Below, piece after piece: positions 10,601 to 19,200 of a stretch of 35,459 bases of DNA (position 1 is the first letter of the stretch; each line of letters begins with the position of its first letter). The notes beneath the pieces were generated by a model that did no database searches, was not told the DNA's origin, and saw only the letters and a program-made list of their open reading frames with translations. The DNA lies in assembly GCA_012838065.1 (NCBI GenBank), contig DUPY01000004.1:1-35459 (forward strand). The letters are read 5' to 3'. Both the position numbers and the translations under genes were made by a program. The DNA comes from Acholeplasma sp. Its GTDB lineage: Bacteria > Bacillota_I > Bacilli_A > Acholeplasmatales > Acholeplasmataceae.

Positions 10601-13267
10601 GCAACTTACAAACTATACAAAAAAGTGTATACCGTTCTTTTCTTAAACGGCGATGGCGAAGTTATGTCAACTCAAGAAGTACCATTTGGAGAAGATGCAT
10701 ACGCACCAGGTATACCATTTAAGAGTCCTACATTGAATGAAAGTTTCATTTTCATTCGTTGGGATAAAGAGTTTACAAACGTACAAGAAGACTTAATTGT
10801 TACACCAGTCTTTGAAACGACAGTAAGAACATTTACAGTCATATTCAAAGATCATATTGGTAATATTTTAAGTGAACAACAAGTCGTTAAAGGTTCAAAT
10901 GCAATCGCTCCTACAAATATTATGCATATGGAACCAACACCATATTATGAATTTAAACCTGTATGGAGTCATTCATTTGAAAATGTACAGGAAGATCTAA
11001 TGATCACATTAAGTTATGAAATGGTAGAACGTATTTATAAAGCGACATTCTATGACGATCGTGGAAACATTATAAAAATTGTCACTGGTACATACGAACA
11101 ATTCATCAGTGCACCAGAAGCTCCAGAAAAACCAATGACAAACAAATACATTTATGAGTTTAATAGTTATTATCCAACATTCAACGAATATTTAACTGAA
11201 GATGTCGAATATTTTGCAGTGTATGATGAAATACTAAGACACTTTACCGTTCGATTTATTGATGGAAATGGTGAAGTGTTTGAGGAACAAACAGTTGCCT
11301 ATGGTCAAATGCCAACGAAACCTATTGGTATACCTGAAAAAGAAATGACGGCTCAACACATCTACACGTTTAGAATGTGGGAAACAACGACAATTAAAGT
11401 TTATCAAGACGTTGATATTCACGCATTATTCTATAGTGAATTACGTCAGTATCGTGTAACTTTTATCGATGAAAACGGCAATATCTTATCTGTTCAAATG
11501 GTTGAGTATGGTAAAGGTGCTTTAGAACCTGATGATATTCCAACAAAACCACACTCAAACACCCATGATTATTCATTCCAAGGATGGGATAAACCATTTA
11601 ACTATATTACAGAAGAGATAACTGTTCAAACTGTTTACTTAGGTGCACCACGTAAGTATGTTTATGAATTTTATCTTGATGATCATACGACATTAATTAA
11701 ACGTGTTGTTGGTTACTATGACGATCCAATAATCGCCCCAAGTAAATCAGTTATCGAAGCACTAAAAGAAGGTACAGATTATTCACACTTTGTCTTTATT
11801 GAATGGGACAGAGTTGTTGCAGCAACACTTATGCAAAATGAAGTGTACTATGCTGTATTTGAAGAAAAATTCAATGAATACAATGTTGTTTTCTTAGATG
11901 GAAATGACAATGTCTTTGATATCCAAAGAGTTGAACATTTCAAAGGTGCTATCGATCCTACAACGTATAAAGGTCATCCGACAAAACGCGATACACTTCA
12001 AGACACATTTACGTTTAGTCACTGGAGTACATCGTTTGATGAAATCACAGGGGATATCATTATTAAATCGGTATTTACTCGAAGTGATCGATTATACAAA
12101 GTAACTTTCTTAGTACAAGGAAATGAATGGGAAGTTGCTTATGTTAAATATGCGGGTGATGCTACAAGAGAAGCTGGAACACCGGTTATTAAGGGTCACT
12201 CATTCGCAGGATGGGATAAGGACTTATATAGAATTACTGAAGATACAGTTACAAACGCACGCTTTAATACAAACATCATTAATATTTATTTCGACACAGG
12301 CGTAACAGGTGACGACATGTTCCCAGTATTTGGAACAATGAAGACAATTAGAGCAGACTTTGGAGAAATAATTACAATTCCAGAAGCAGGATTTATAAGA
12401 AAAGGATTTGTATTAAAAGGTTGGATTATTGAAGGTGATGACTATCCTTCAATTGCACCTAATGGAAAGTTAGAAATACTTGAAGAAACGTATACATTGA
12501 TTCCATATTGGGTTCCAGAAGAATATGATATCGACTATGAAACAGATGGTGGTATTCATTTTAACAATCCAACATTTACTGCTGATAAAGATTTCCCATT
12601 ATTAGATGCTGAAAAAGAAGACCATGCATTTGTTGGTTGGTACTTAACAGAAGCAGATGGTGAATATGAAGAAGGATTTATTGATGTTATTAAAGCGGGA
12701 ACAATCTTCGCAAGCATTAAACTTGTAGCAATCTACGAGTATACGGGATATATCCAACTTAAAGAAGAAAGTATGCTTGGTTTATATCATGCAGAGCTTT
12801 CAGTTACAGAGCCAATCCATGAACGTGAAGAATACAATGATGATCATCCAGTTTATCTATTAGGTGTATTCTTAGGTCAAACGATTAGTAACTTAAGAGA
12901 AAACTTTATTAATAACGATCTAATTTTCGTTGATGCTATAGGTAAAGAACTGAATGAAAGTGATGTTGTAGCGACGGGTTATCAAGTCATTGCTAAAAAT
13001 AGTAACGGTGAAATTATTGACCGAGTCCATATTGTATTGAAAGGTGATACAAATGGTGATGGAAGAATAACGGTAGCTGATACAAATATAATTAAAAACC
13101 ATATCAGCAAGAAAAATGAACTTATTGCAGCCAGAATAATAGCCGCTGATATAAATGGTGACGGCAGAATAACTGTTGCAGACACGAATATGATAATGAA
13201 TCATATCTCAAATAAGACACCGTTATGGGACAAAGATATGACAAGCACTTTGAGAGAAGGTAATTAA
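2..13267 (+). CDS. Giant extracellular GLUG / InlB-repeat / dockerin protein (5' end outside window)
   Basis: The frame is open from base 2, so the first in-window ATG (227) is internal and the gene begins upstream. The visible part is 4,421 codons. Order of domains: tail of one GLUG module, seven complete GLUG modules (to about 7660), a canonical Flg_new-like repeat, about 21 divergent InlB B-type repeats of about 70 residues, two more Flg_new-like repeats, a short pre-dockerin module (about 12854-13042) and a type I dockerin (13043-13221) 15 codons before the TAA stop. GLUG and InlB-type repeats are known from secreted adhesins and surface proteins. Dockerins bind cohesin domains. No C-terminal membrane helix or LPxTG signal is visible, so attachment through the dockerin is inferred. 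The signal peptide, if any, lies upstream. The next giant gene starts 7 nt after the stop. Secretion and adhesion are inferred, and the ligand is unknown. Confidence 0.9.
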   Translation, partial: RNNYSAGLVSGTKDVGGVIGGYNKSRTSYGGSPYTNQTTRTNLYYDVSVIESYIQPTGKIKPSSAVGGQGLDKVSMFESQMASKGFSETIWTFKSIEGNYAYYPQLKVFATSENERIVSDSINSVKTNPFMGDGTKASPYLIRTASDMEILSKAIGSDYDAFGIYYQVASGVYQIDLTTVDFKGIGNSSTPFRGHFDGSFINFIIDLNSDENYRGLFGRISSDASVSNLSVTGSIIGGNYVGAIVGYNEGMLSQVYAKVDIEGKNYVGGLVGYNKGTIEDVFQTGNVIGRGSYIGGLIGYNEGSIREGYFGGKIHGASNVGGIIGHSITADFENVHYNQTIIFFDDIIEGVIKPTKAINNLDIDLGLEKEDITGLEVFDGKATFDPDKWVLTQTNSLYDYYPQLKVFVNNTNAQIKTYSSIASRVIRFAKGNGTKNNPYIIRDEDDMKALSDITVSDTLQGLHFRVMDGVEILDLTNPNLGFVKIGRSNAANQQFRGSFDGNGVTILLNINTSTTNYAGLFGYIGQGSEIKNLTIKGNVTGQDRVGGLAGEISGATISNVFNHAIINGRQYVGGIAGVINDTQISQSYNMANVTSNNRDIGGLIGWGQRSSITNSFNYGDVKASLVVGGIIGYANNNMTIRGVYNRGAITSTVTSGSAWIGGIIGASYTNTYLYDSYSAGSIIARRNDRIGGLVGGVSGVTHEENSYYDQAIIDAVLLQSGEVKPTQAIFNKLNQETVRGLSKAYLVGSNGKLYANFSDSVWTFKDNEGAVAYYPQLKVFATHLNDYVKLDSLESVSSYVFVGEGTQQNPYIIVTSEDMQTLSRLVKNGISFTNKHFKVKDDIDEIDLIYGINFEPIGNEVVNFEGIFDGTGTNFILDLKGAQNNVGLFGVLGIGGEVRNVSVSGKVKGLNNVGSIVGYNKGLIENVYSTASITGDAQVGGLVGYNNGILNFAYTIGEVLGKDYVGGIAGYNNENGIVEDVYSSASIFGKVYLGGAIGFSLGNESNVYYNKSKVEVSIIDSNEMLYKPQLAISNKLEDTNMTGVTSNDLYSGFVPLNTTHYKFDQATGFYAYYPQLKVFANSKYPRIATRSRDSVTVNKFNEGDGTESNPYIIRNEFDMEAISQMTQNRYTLANIYFKVADDVDSIDLSNLRNAYVPIGNNSYHFQGNFDGNGVVFVVDINRPTTSYQGIFGVIGSNGYVSNIGVTGSVKAYDFAGGISGRNYGIITNSYNMANIYVERYYAGGISGWNNHTIDTVFNTGHIIAKDRYAGGITGGVAKNNILINAYNTGLVESQGVNNTWTETGGIAGYTAGTIKNVYNAGNVVGRNSYIGHVVGRVEGDVVFENASYVIENIDYLTTIYRKPTQGIGNATLPGVYAVYKNQLTGDEIFNVELDKDRFTLKQSQELLAYYPQLTYFETSNRALVKVHSLQSVSHDLFHGSGTVNNPYMIHSSFDLRALGIVVKQGFDTIGKHFMVSDKAVIDFEPIKNNYVEIGNIDNPFNATFNGNNILMSVAITHKNKDYQGVFGYIGEQAYVHDIYAKGYVEGNNYTGFIAGYNLGKLEHIILDNITVTGNNYVGGLAGFSSNVILLASVDGVIQVHNYGGGLVGHLENADISMSYFIGSIEATGNNIAGLIATTTGEVHLDHVFASGTLNALNGNNVAGLVIELNGSITNAYVTMDIVGYDNVSGIVTVNNGAISEVFYSGSLKSNGKVAGVVITNNNVLESAYYNETEISRIRNTYPYNVPTSAVYEEEDTIEVGSRKLEDMTAYFALGSDETQMNFEPELYHLKQGYDFTLYFPELIQFRNYNGKQKDIYIADSLASITYKKIDGSGTKNDPFLIYDGFDMMIIYDYVKDQHLFLNKYFKVAPGVSEIDLTVEGLDYLPIGTIEYHFNGIFDGNNATFIIDFNENLPYQGIFNIIGEQAVISNMTIRGSLVGLGYSGSLAAVNLGKVENITNYASVTGMSMDDGGNDIGGIIGTNRGTILHSMNNGIVTSKSSYAGGIAGQNLGTIIGGYNRADVTGLGNVGGITGINYEEINGSYNIGKVQALGDIVGGIVGSTYGVVKESYNFGEIIAKRSVAGGIVGLATDALISNTYNGGKVLAENIHAGGLIGYAVQSTIEHSRNFGSVFAVDELGSLIGYSNKSTLMNTYYDLDQLNLDKTTGKYKKPVQAIGNISEDTYGKYHGQMIGNTAVTKNNLNLDQTLYTTASSILEYSFYPQLKVFADHTNITIKNDSLESVRTITFIVGKGIESEPYLIRNESDWIALADSTTSGNHYTGIYFVVDKTIDTLDFSATSDYKFAPVGTYQKPFNGILDGQGIKFHIEHTSNQSFQALFGHIGSNGIVRNVAVLGSITGKDHTAGIAALNEGTIEQVFNTATIKGTNYTSGIVSENLNTVRNVYNQGYIEGLSYTAGIAGYVEGYVHNTYNIGIVYGTDYIGALVGFYQSGNLTNSYYDETILNSYRSTGQIKKPESAVGSSYNGSNVKGLDKRFMTGITAIGTGSFNMNFVDSNVWVTQSNIVDQSNYPQLKPFATDTRETIRNSSFISTRTELFKVTFDEQNDNISAIVSEISPNVHYQLYVPTYYGYDFVGWFYNNGEQEIQVTNGKGESLKPWTFEHDIEVYAKWTETYHLIQFVNGENKVIYETEVRHGLLAEAPSGIIPTKNRDSKYVYEFIDWDFDFDTIIEAPQRIKANYKTIDRYYNITFLDGNGDEFLVVKAEYEKYLTRPTAIPTKEYHDNDAYRFVDWNFNFNQIITGALTIEPVFERVDRYYTVRFFNGDELIAIIDNAEYLFGVNPPEGIPQKQSTISHTYTFAGWDKDFSKITSDLDVHAVFTEKLRVYTVTFKYGDNIIYTTEQVGYGNVPAIPAGRPYLEPSGHDAYKFTGWDYDFLQPITSDITILGKFERVDRYYTVTFYDAYGNIISTQTHVEYLKSAEEPTNQPEKLSTQSHTYTFIGWDKDFSEVTENLHIYPEYKEMLRSYNVYFYFNDVDNKQVIYSTQSVLYGYDATVPFGKPFKDGTDDIGYKFIGWDDNYHEITEDTYVLAQFEEVQGKYVVTFMHNGQIIGSDHVKYGHSAKAPVIDYTHPTEGYEYYFISWSHPFDFVESDITTTLTLGSRLKTFTVTIINGDETIEQMVEWGKDAKLPTPYKTSSDQITYTFIEWDTDHRLVKEDRTITAIFEANYHYYEVRFYDGNGELIKLEHVVPGESAHAPNTATQEPTDEFVFIHIGWDKDFSEVTENLNVYARFTKKERYLNVTFLKPDGSLLEKQVVEYGKSVIIPPGPSRDEEGRFKYDFIGWSLENDEANTIINLDIITDNLTLKPVYEQTVKMFVVNFIDGDGKVIKSELVEHGANAVAPTNPSQSATDDKVFIFSHWDKTFTNVTENLDVYAKFTSVNRYYDVEFIDKDGNVVNRQVVEYEQSAIDPIPIINYFDYVELDDTKLYVIVGWDKDFDYVTENLKVYAIYGYVDRYYTVTFTDDLGNEIMTYEHVEYGSSVHAPDAPIKVSDDELYFYQFTGWDKDFTYIRENLSIAATYKLYKKVYTVLFLNGDGEVMSTQEVPFGEDAYAPGIPFKSPTLNESFIFIRWDKEFTNVQEDLIVTPVFETTVRTFTVIFKDHIGNILSEQQVVKGSNAIAPTNIMHMEPTPYYEFKPVWSHSFENVQEDLMITLSYEMVERIYKATFYDDRGNIIKIVTGTYEQFISAPEAPEKPMTNKYIYEFNSYYPTFNEYLTEDVEYFAVYDEILRHFTVRFIDGNGEVFEEQTVAYGQMPTKPIGIPEKEMTAQHIYTFRMWETTTIKVYQDVDIHALFYSELRQYRVTFIDENGNILSVQMVEYGKGALEPDDIPTKPHSNTHDYSFQGWDKPFNYITEEITVQTVYLGAPRKYVYEFYLDDHTTLIKRVVGYYDDPIIAPSKSVIEALKEGTDYSHFVFIEWDRVVAATLMQNEVYYAVFEEKFNEYNVVFLDGNDNVFDIQRVEHFKGAIDPTTYKGHPTKRDTLQDTFTFSHWSTSFDEITGDIIIKSVFTRSDRLYKVTFLVQGNEWEVAYVKYAGDATREAGTPVIKGHSFAGWDKDLYRITEDTVTNARFNTNIINIYFDTGVTGDDMFPVFGTMKTIRADFGEIITIPEAGFIRKGFVLKGWIIEGDDYPSIAPNGKLEILEETYTLIPYWVPEEYDIDYETDGGIHFNNPTFTADKDFPLLDAEKEDHAFVGWYLTEADGEYEEGFIDVIKAGTIFASIKLVAIYEYTGYIQLKEESMLGLYHAELSVTEPIHEREEYNDDHPVYLLGVFLGQTISNLRENFINNDLIFVDAIGKELNESDVVATGYQVIAKNSNGEIIDRVHIVLKGDTNGDGRITVADTNIIKNHISKKNELIAARIIAADINGDGRITVADTNMIMNHISNKTPLWDKDMTSTLREGN
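7661..12745 (+). repeat. Array of about 24 InlB B / Flg_new-type repeats
   Basis: Unit pattern: (Y/V)TVTF-x-DGNG near the start, a VEYG-like strand, proline-rich middle, then GWDKDF-x-x-VTENL and an aromatic exit often written DRYY. The first repeat (7661-7897) and the last two (12278-12745) look like canonical Flg_new units with GW-Y/W spacing. Between them, 7898-12277 holds 21 more divergent units averaging about 70 residues. Such repeats (Pfam Flg_new, InlB B-repeat) form small beta-grasp-like domains and act as spacers or weak adhesive modules in Gram-positive surface proteins. The count was made by eye from the GW-D-x-x-F and DRYY landmarks and could be off by one. Confidence 0.85.
13043..13221 (+). 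other. Type I dockerin domain at the C-terminus of the first giant protein
   Basis: Two EF-hand-like calcium loops are visible: GDTNGDGRITVAD starting at 13043 and a second, ADINGDGRITVAD, about 100 nt later, each followed by a helix (NIIKNHIS and NMIMNHIS). This duplicated loop-helix layout defines type I dockerins, which bind cohesins in a calcium-dependent way. The preceding segment (about 12854-13042, with VLKGD at its end) resembles the small module often found directly before dockerins in clostridial surface proteins. No clear cohesin is seen in this window. Confidence 0.88.
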
Positions 13268-13274
13268 GTAGAAT

Positions 13275-16200
13275 ATGAAGAAAAATATTACGGTATTTAT
13301 AACAAAAACATTGATTATACTTTTAGCTGTGGTTAGCGTGATAAGTTTAACCTTTACGCCAACAATTGCCGCAGATGAAAATGCTAAAATTGAATTTGGT
13401 TTATTAGATTATGAATCAAAATCAAGTCAAGTTAGCATTGACGACTTTATAGAGAATGCAGATAAATATGGTGACACGTATTACTATTTCTTAATTCTAA
13501 GCGCAAAATCTCTTGGATCAGAAAACATCAAATTAGATGGTGTTGATTTAAACATACAGTTAAGTGAACCAGATGTTCCTTTTGAAATCTATGATATTTA
13601 TGTTGATGAATACATGGCTAAAGTTATAGATGATAGAGGTAGAGAAAAAGAAGTTAAATATTGGAGTAGAGATATTGGTGTAAGTACCGAAGAAGCATAT
13701 TTCACATTAACCTTCGATGGAGAAGGTGTAATTGATTATCAGGAGATTGAACAAGAACCAACTTACCTTGTAAAAATAGAAATAGGTATTGATGCAAGTA
13801 TTTTTGATAAAGCTTTAGATGGTTTTTATATCGATTTAGGCTTTGATATAGCAAACTCTGACCATAATGATATTACTTACAACAAAAATGGTGAAGCTGC
13901 TACTCAGTTTTTACAAGATGAAGTAAAACTTGCTCGTTTTCAAGTCGGAAATCCATCTGCTGGACCATCTGCAGATTTAGCATCCATCGAAATTAAGACT
14001 ACAGGTACGAGTACAGTTCATGAACATGTTACTAAAACAGAAGACATTGAGCTTGATAAAGAAATTACTAACATTACTTATCAAGACAGTCTTAAAGGAT
14101 TAACAATAAATGCAGTACCTGTTAAACAAAGCGCAACCGTTGTAACTACAATAAAAAGTGGTGGAAATACCACCACTTTTAGTGGTGACACCGGGCCAAT
14201 AGCTGATGGCGATGAAGTTTCTATTACAATTACTGATGAGGAATTAGTAAAAACATATACTAGAACATTTAGGGTCGTTGATGCAGATGATGACTCATCT
14301 GTAGTATTTACGACAAACTTTGATCAATACGCAAATCATCTAGGGTTTGAAGAAAATCCGAATGATTATTATATTGAAGTGCCATACAGTATCAATAGCT
14401 TAACAGTTACAATGACGCCAAACAGCATATTCACAACCGTAGAAATGCCAACGGGTGGAAAGAAAACACAAACATTATCCGTTGGTGAAAATGACTTTGG
14501 TGCATTTACAGTTAAGACAGAAGCTGGAACAAACCAAGTTTATCATGTGTATGTTAAAAGACTTGAGGGAAGTGATGAAAAAGGATTTAGTGTTAAAATT
14601 CCTTTAATTTCAGAAAACTCAATTGAAAAAGAAGGAAACACATTTAATGCAATCCTTCCAGAATTATTAAACACATTTAATATTGAGTTTACAAAACTAC
14701 ATGAAAAAACAACATTATACTACTATGAAGGTTCAACGACTTCTCAAGATACATCCTTATATGAATTATTGCCTTCAAATAATGAATTATCCACGCAAAC
14801 ATTAGAAAATAAAGGCGATGAGAGAATATATACAATTTTAGCGATTTCAGAGACTGGTCAAAAAGAAATATCCTATATATATGTAAAGCGCGAAGAGTCT
14901 TCAGTAGCTAAAATTAGCAGTATTGAATTTATTGAAACAGGTGAAGGATTACCAATATATACAACGAAGATTACAAGCGTAAGTAATGAAATAATATATA
15001 ACATTGAACGTGGAAATTCTTCAACCTTAGTAGTTCATCCAACAACACTAGAAGGTGGAACAAGTACATTTACAGATAACGATGGTAATTCTGTATCAAG
15101 TAGTATTTCAATTTCAGACCTTCAATTTGGTGAGAACATTTTTAAGATTACAGTGCTTCCGGCAAACGGCGATGAAGCGAGTGTTGTAACATATACGTTA
15201 AAAATCTATAAAAGATCAAGTGAAAAAGAACTTGAAAGCATTTTACTACAACGCTCTGGTTCAAGTAATCCAGAAGTCTATAGAAATGAAAATGAGACAA
15301 AATCTTATACCATTATTTTAGATTATGAAACGCATATGGATTACAAAGTTGTTTTAACATCTTCACCAAATTCGTACATTGAAATTAATAATGACCAAGG
15401 TGGAGCAATCAAACAAAGACAACGTGAAGTTTATTTTAACTTCACCGGTACAAATGAATCGAGTTATCGCTTTGTATATCGCATTTATGCGGAAGACAAA
15501 AGCCACACTGAAGAATTTTTTGTAGAAGTTATAAGAAGATCAGCTGATGATAATGCTGATTTAGAAAGTATTTCAATTGATGGCACAAGCATTAGCGGAT
15601 TTAGTAAAGATAAATTTATCTACGATTATACTGTTGATAGATTTGCATCAGGAAGTGGCTTTATTCAAATTCAAGCTGAAGCATCTAGTGATGTTGCCAC
15701 TGTTAGATACTATGTTCAAACAACTGAACAATTAAATGGTATCGTGGGTCTTACTAATGGAACGCCAATTACTATTAGGGTTGTTGTAACCGCACAAAAT
15801 GGTACAACTAAGACGTATGAAGTACGAGTAGTGGCTGGTAATACAGAAAATGATATTACAAGTATAACATTAACGAATCCAAGTACACCGTTTGCGTTTG
15901 ATAAATCAAAAGAGGATTTTTACGTCACACTTCCATATAGTGTTAGTGGTATAACGATTAATGCGACTGCAAGTCCATATGCAACAATTGTTGGTGCAGA
16001 ATTTAAAGGTGTTCCAGTAAACCAAACGGTTGTTGCAGAAGTTTATGCAATTAGTGAATCAGGTATAAAAGGTAAAGTCTATCGAATTCATATTACACGT
16101 GAAGAAGCAAAAATAATCAATGATTTAGATTCACTACAAGTATCGCCAAATGATCAAGGAACGACTGGGCTTCCTAAAGAAATTGTGACTCACAACTTAA

Positions 16201-19200
16201 CATATACGAGAGAAGTAACATCGATTAGAGTAGTTGCGACTATTAAAAGTGAAGATCGTTCAAGGTTCGAAAATACGCAAGGTACAACATATAATGTTGT
16301 GCATACGTTGAATCCTGGCGACAATAAAATCATGATTAATGTAATTAGTGAATCTGGCGATATAAAAACATATACAATTAATATAAAAATTGCAGATTCA
16401 AACAACAACCTTGTAGAATTTAAAGTAGGTAGTGACGTTTACTTACCAGAAAGCTTTGATTCATCAAAAACACTTGTTTTACCCGATATTTTATTTAGCC
16501 AAAATGTGTTAAACCTAGTTATTACAAAACAAAATCCTCATAGTGTTGTCTCATTTGAAGGATTAACTTCAAAAAATATAACAACAACGTACAACTGGAT
16601 TAATTTACAAGTTGGAGATAACGTATTTACCTTTACAATAACAAGTGAAAATGGCGATAACTCAACAACGTATACTGTTAAAGTTAAAAAATTAAGTCCA
16701 AATAAAGAAAATAGCCTTGCTGGGTTAGAAATTTTATTAAACGGTACAGATTTAATTCAGACGTTAGATGATTTTGTATTAAATGAAACGACAAATATTA
16801 GTTTAAGAGTTGACCGTGGTGTTGAAAAAGTAACAATTAAAGCTTATATTCTTGCAAGCGATCGTTCTAAAGTGTTGAGACTAGGTGGCGGTGTTACAGA
16901 CGGTGATTACATCATCTATACGTATGACCTTGTATTAACGGGTCGACAAGGTGATTTATCAACAGTAGATTTTACTGTTCAAGCCGAAGATGTAAACTTT
17001 GAAAGAAACTTTACTGTTCGAATCTTGAGCAAAAACGCAAATAATGATGTTGACGAACTTATCATTAAACACGGAGAAGACATCGTTTACCAAGGCGATT
17101 TTGACGATGTTGAATTATCAAGTGAGTTTTCATATAATGTTCAATCATTAACTTTCTATGTTTACAAAAACGATGGATATGCGAGATTGTTTGTTGAAAA
17201 TGTTTTAACCGGCACTGTTGGGGAACAACTTGTAACATTTAATTCAACATTAAAAACGGGATTGAACACAATAAAGCTTCGCATCGACTCAGAAGTAACA
17301 TCTAATGAAAGTGCGAAAGATTATCAAACTAAATCAATAACCATTACTTATACGAAAAAAGCAGCTAGCACGGTTGCAGAACTCGATACATTAACAGTTA
17401 CATATGGTGGCGGCATTGAATTGTTCAAATATGAAAGTGGTTCAACAATACCATTTATTATTCGAAATAGTGAAAATAAAAATTATAACATTATAAGAGA
17501 ATATGAAACGATTAACATTATTGCAACAGCAAAAGATGGTGGTACAGTCACCGGTGCTGGGAATAATAAAATCTTGGTAGATGCGAACGGAACATCATTT
17601 AAACTAATCGTAAAAGCTGAAAACGGTAATGAACAAGAATATCATTTTACAATTACAAATAAAAACATCGACAATGAAATCGAAGATATTACGATTGATG
17701 GTGTTTCCATTGGTTTTGATAAAGAAGTATATGCCTATGATTTAACAGAAAATGTCTATCCGTATACTAAGAAAACAATCGAAATCGAAGCAATTGCAGA
17801 TACATACGCAACATTGACAGGTGTAGGAACGATAACACTTGATTACAACTTAGTTGATGGTATTAATGTCTTTACAGTTTATGCCACAAGCGAATTAGGT
17901 GTAAAAGGTAAAGCGTATGTGATTACAATAAAAATTGAAAAGCCATATAAAATTATTGATTTGAATGATTTGGTTGTAGTAGATGACAACGATCAAGTTT
18001 TATCATTTACGAATAATTATCAAGCAGGTACTTATGAATACACAATTGATTTGGAACCGACAGCACAACTTTCAAACGTTAAAGTGTTTGCCGAGTTATT
18101 AAATGATGAAAAACAACAAATTGATATTACTTACGGGCAAGAGTTTACAATAACTTTAGAATCAAACGGAACAATCAACAAAGTTATTACATTTACAGTG
18201 ACTGCAGAAGATAATGCAAGCAAAACATATACAATTACAATTAAAAAGGGTATTGTATTAAGCGATGAAAATGATATATTTGATATTTCATTTGCTGAGT
18301 ATGCTTTTGAATTTAACCAAAGTGAAAAAACGTACGAATTTACAGTTCCATATGCCGTATCAAAACTAACAGCTACTGTCCTAGCAAGTGATAAAGCAAC
18401 AATCTCTGGCAATAAAGTTTGGAACTTAGAAGTTGGTAAAGAAACACTTATTACAATTTTCGCGGTAAGTGAAAAAGGTACTAAGGGTGATGACTATATC
18501 CTTAGAGTTACAAGAGAACTTCCATCATCAATGAGTAAGTTGGATGAAATATACATAACGTTATCCGACGATATAAATCATTTCATCTTTGGTAATGAGT
18601 CAAGAGACCTTCAAAGTTTAAACGAAGTACACTTTGATGCAAATACTGGAAATTACACAATTAACTTAGGAATTGAGTATGCAAGAAAAGTAATCTATGT
18701 AACAGCAGTTAAAGGGCATAGTGGACAAGTTCTACAGTACTTTAGTTTAAACGAAATTTCTAATTTACAAACATTAAGTTTAAAACAAGGTGCAAATGAA
18801 TTCCAAATATTCGTTATGGCTGAAGATGGCACAAGCTCATTCGCATACTCTATAACAATTAATGTTAAAAACACGGAAAATGATTTAAGTGAGTTAAAAC
18901 TTAATAATGAACTTATTGATCTTGAGTCGGAGCTCAACTACGAAACAGAGCAAGAATTTGTAGATATTACATATAAGATGGTTCATGATAGTGGCTCAGT
19001 AAAATTATTTAATGGATTAACACAAGTTACAAATAAAATGAATTTAGAGTTTGGTGACAATTTATTATTCATTGAAGTCTATAATGATTACAATGAACTT
19101 GTTAATGAATATACAATAACAATTACTCGAAATAAATCAAGCAACAAAGATATCACATCCGTTACACTTAAAGATGTAAGTGGTACAAACTATATCGCAT

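Noticed and set aside
2-13040. CRISPR array or DNA satellite suggested by repeated motifs
   Set aside because: Repeats are in frame, hundreds of bases apart and encode GLUG or InlB-type domains; no short identical repeats with equal spacers.
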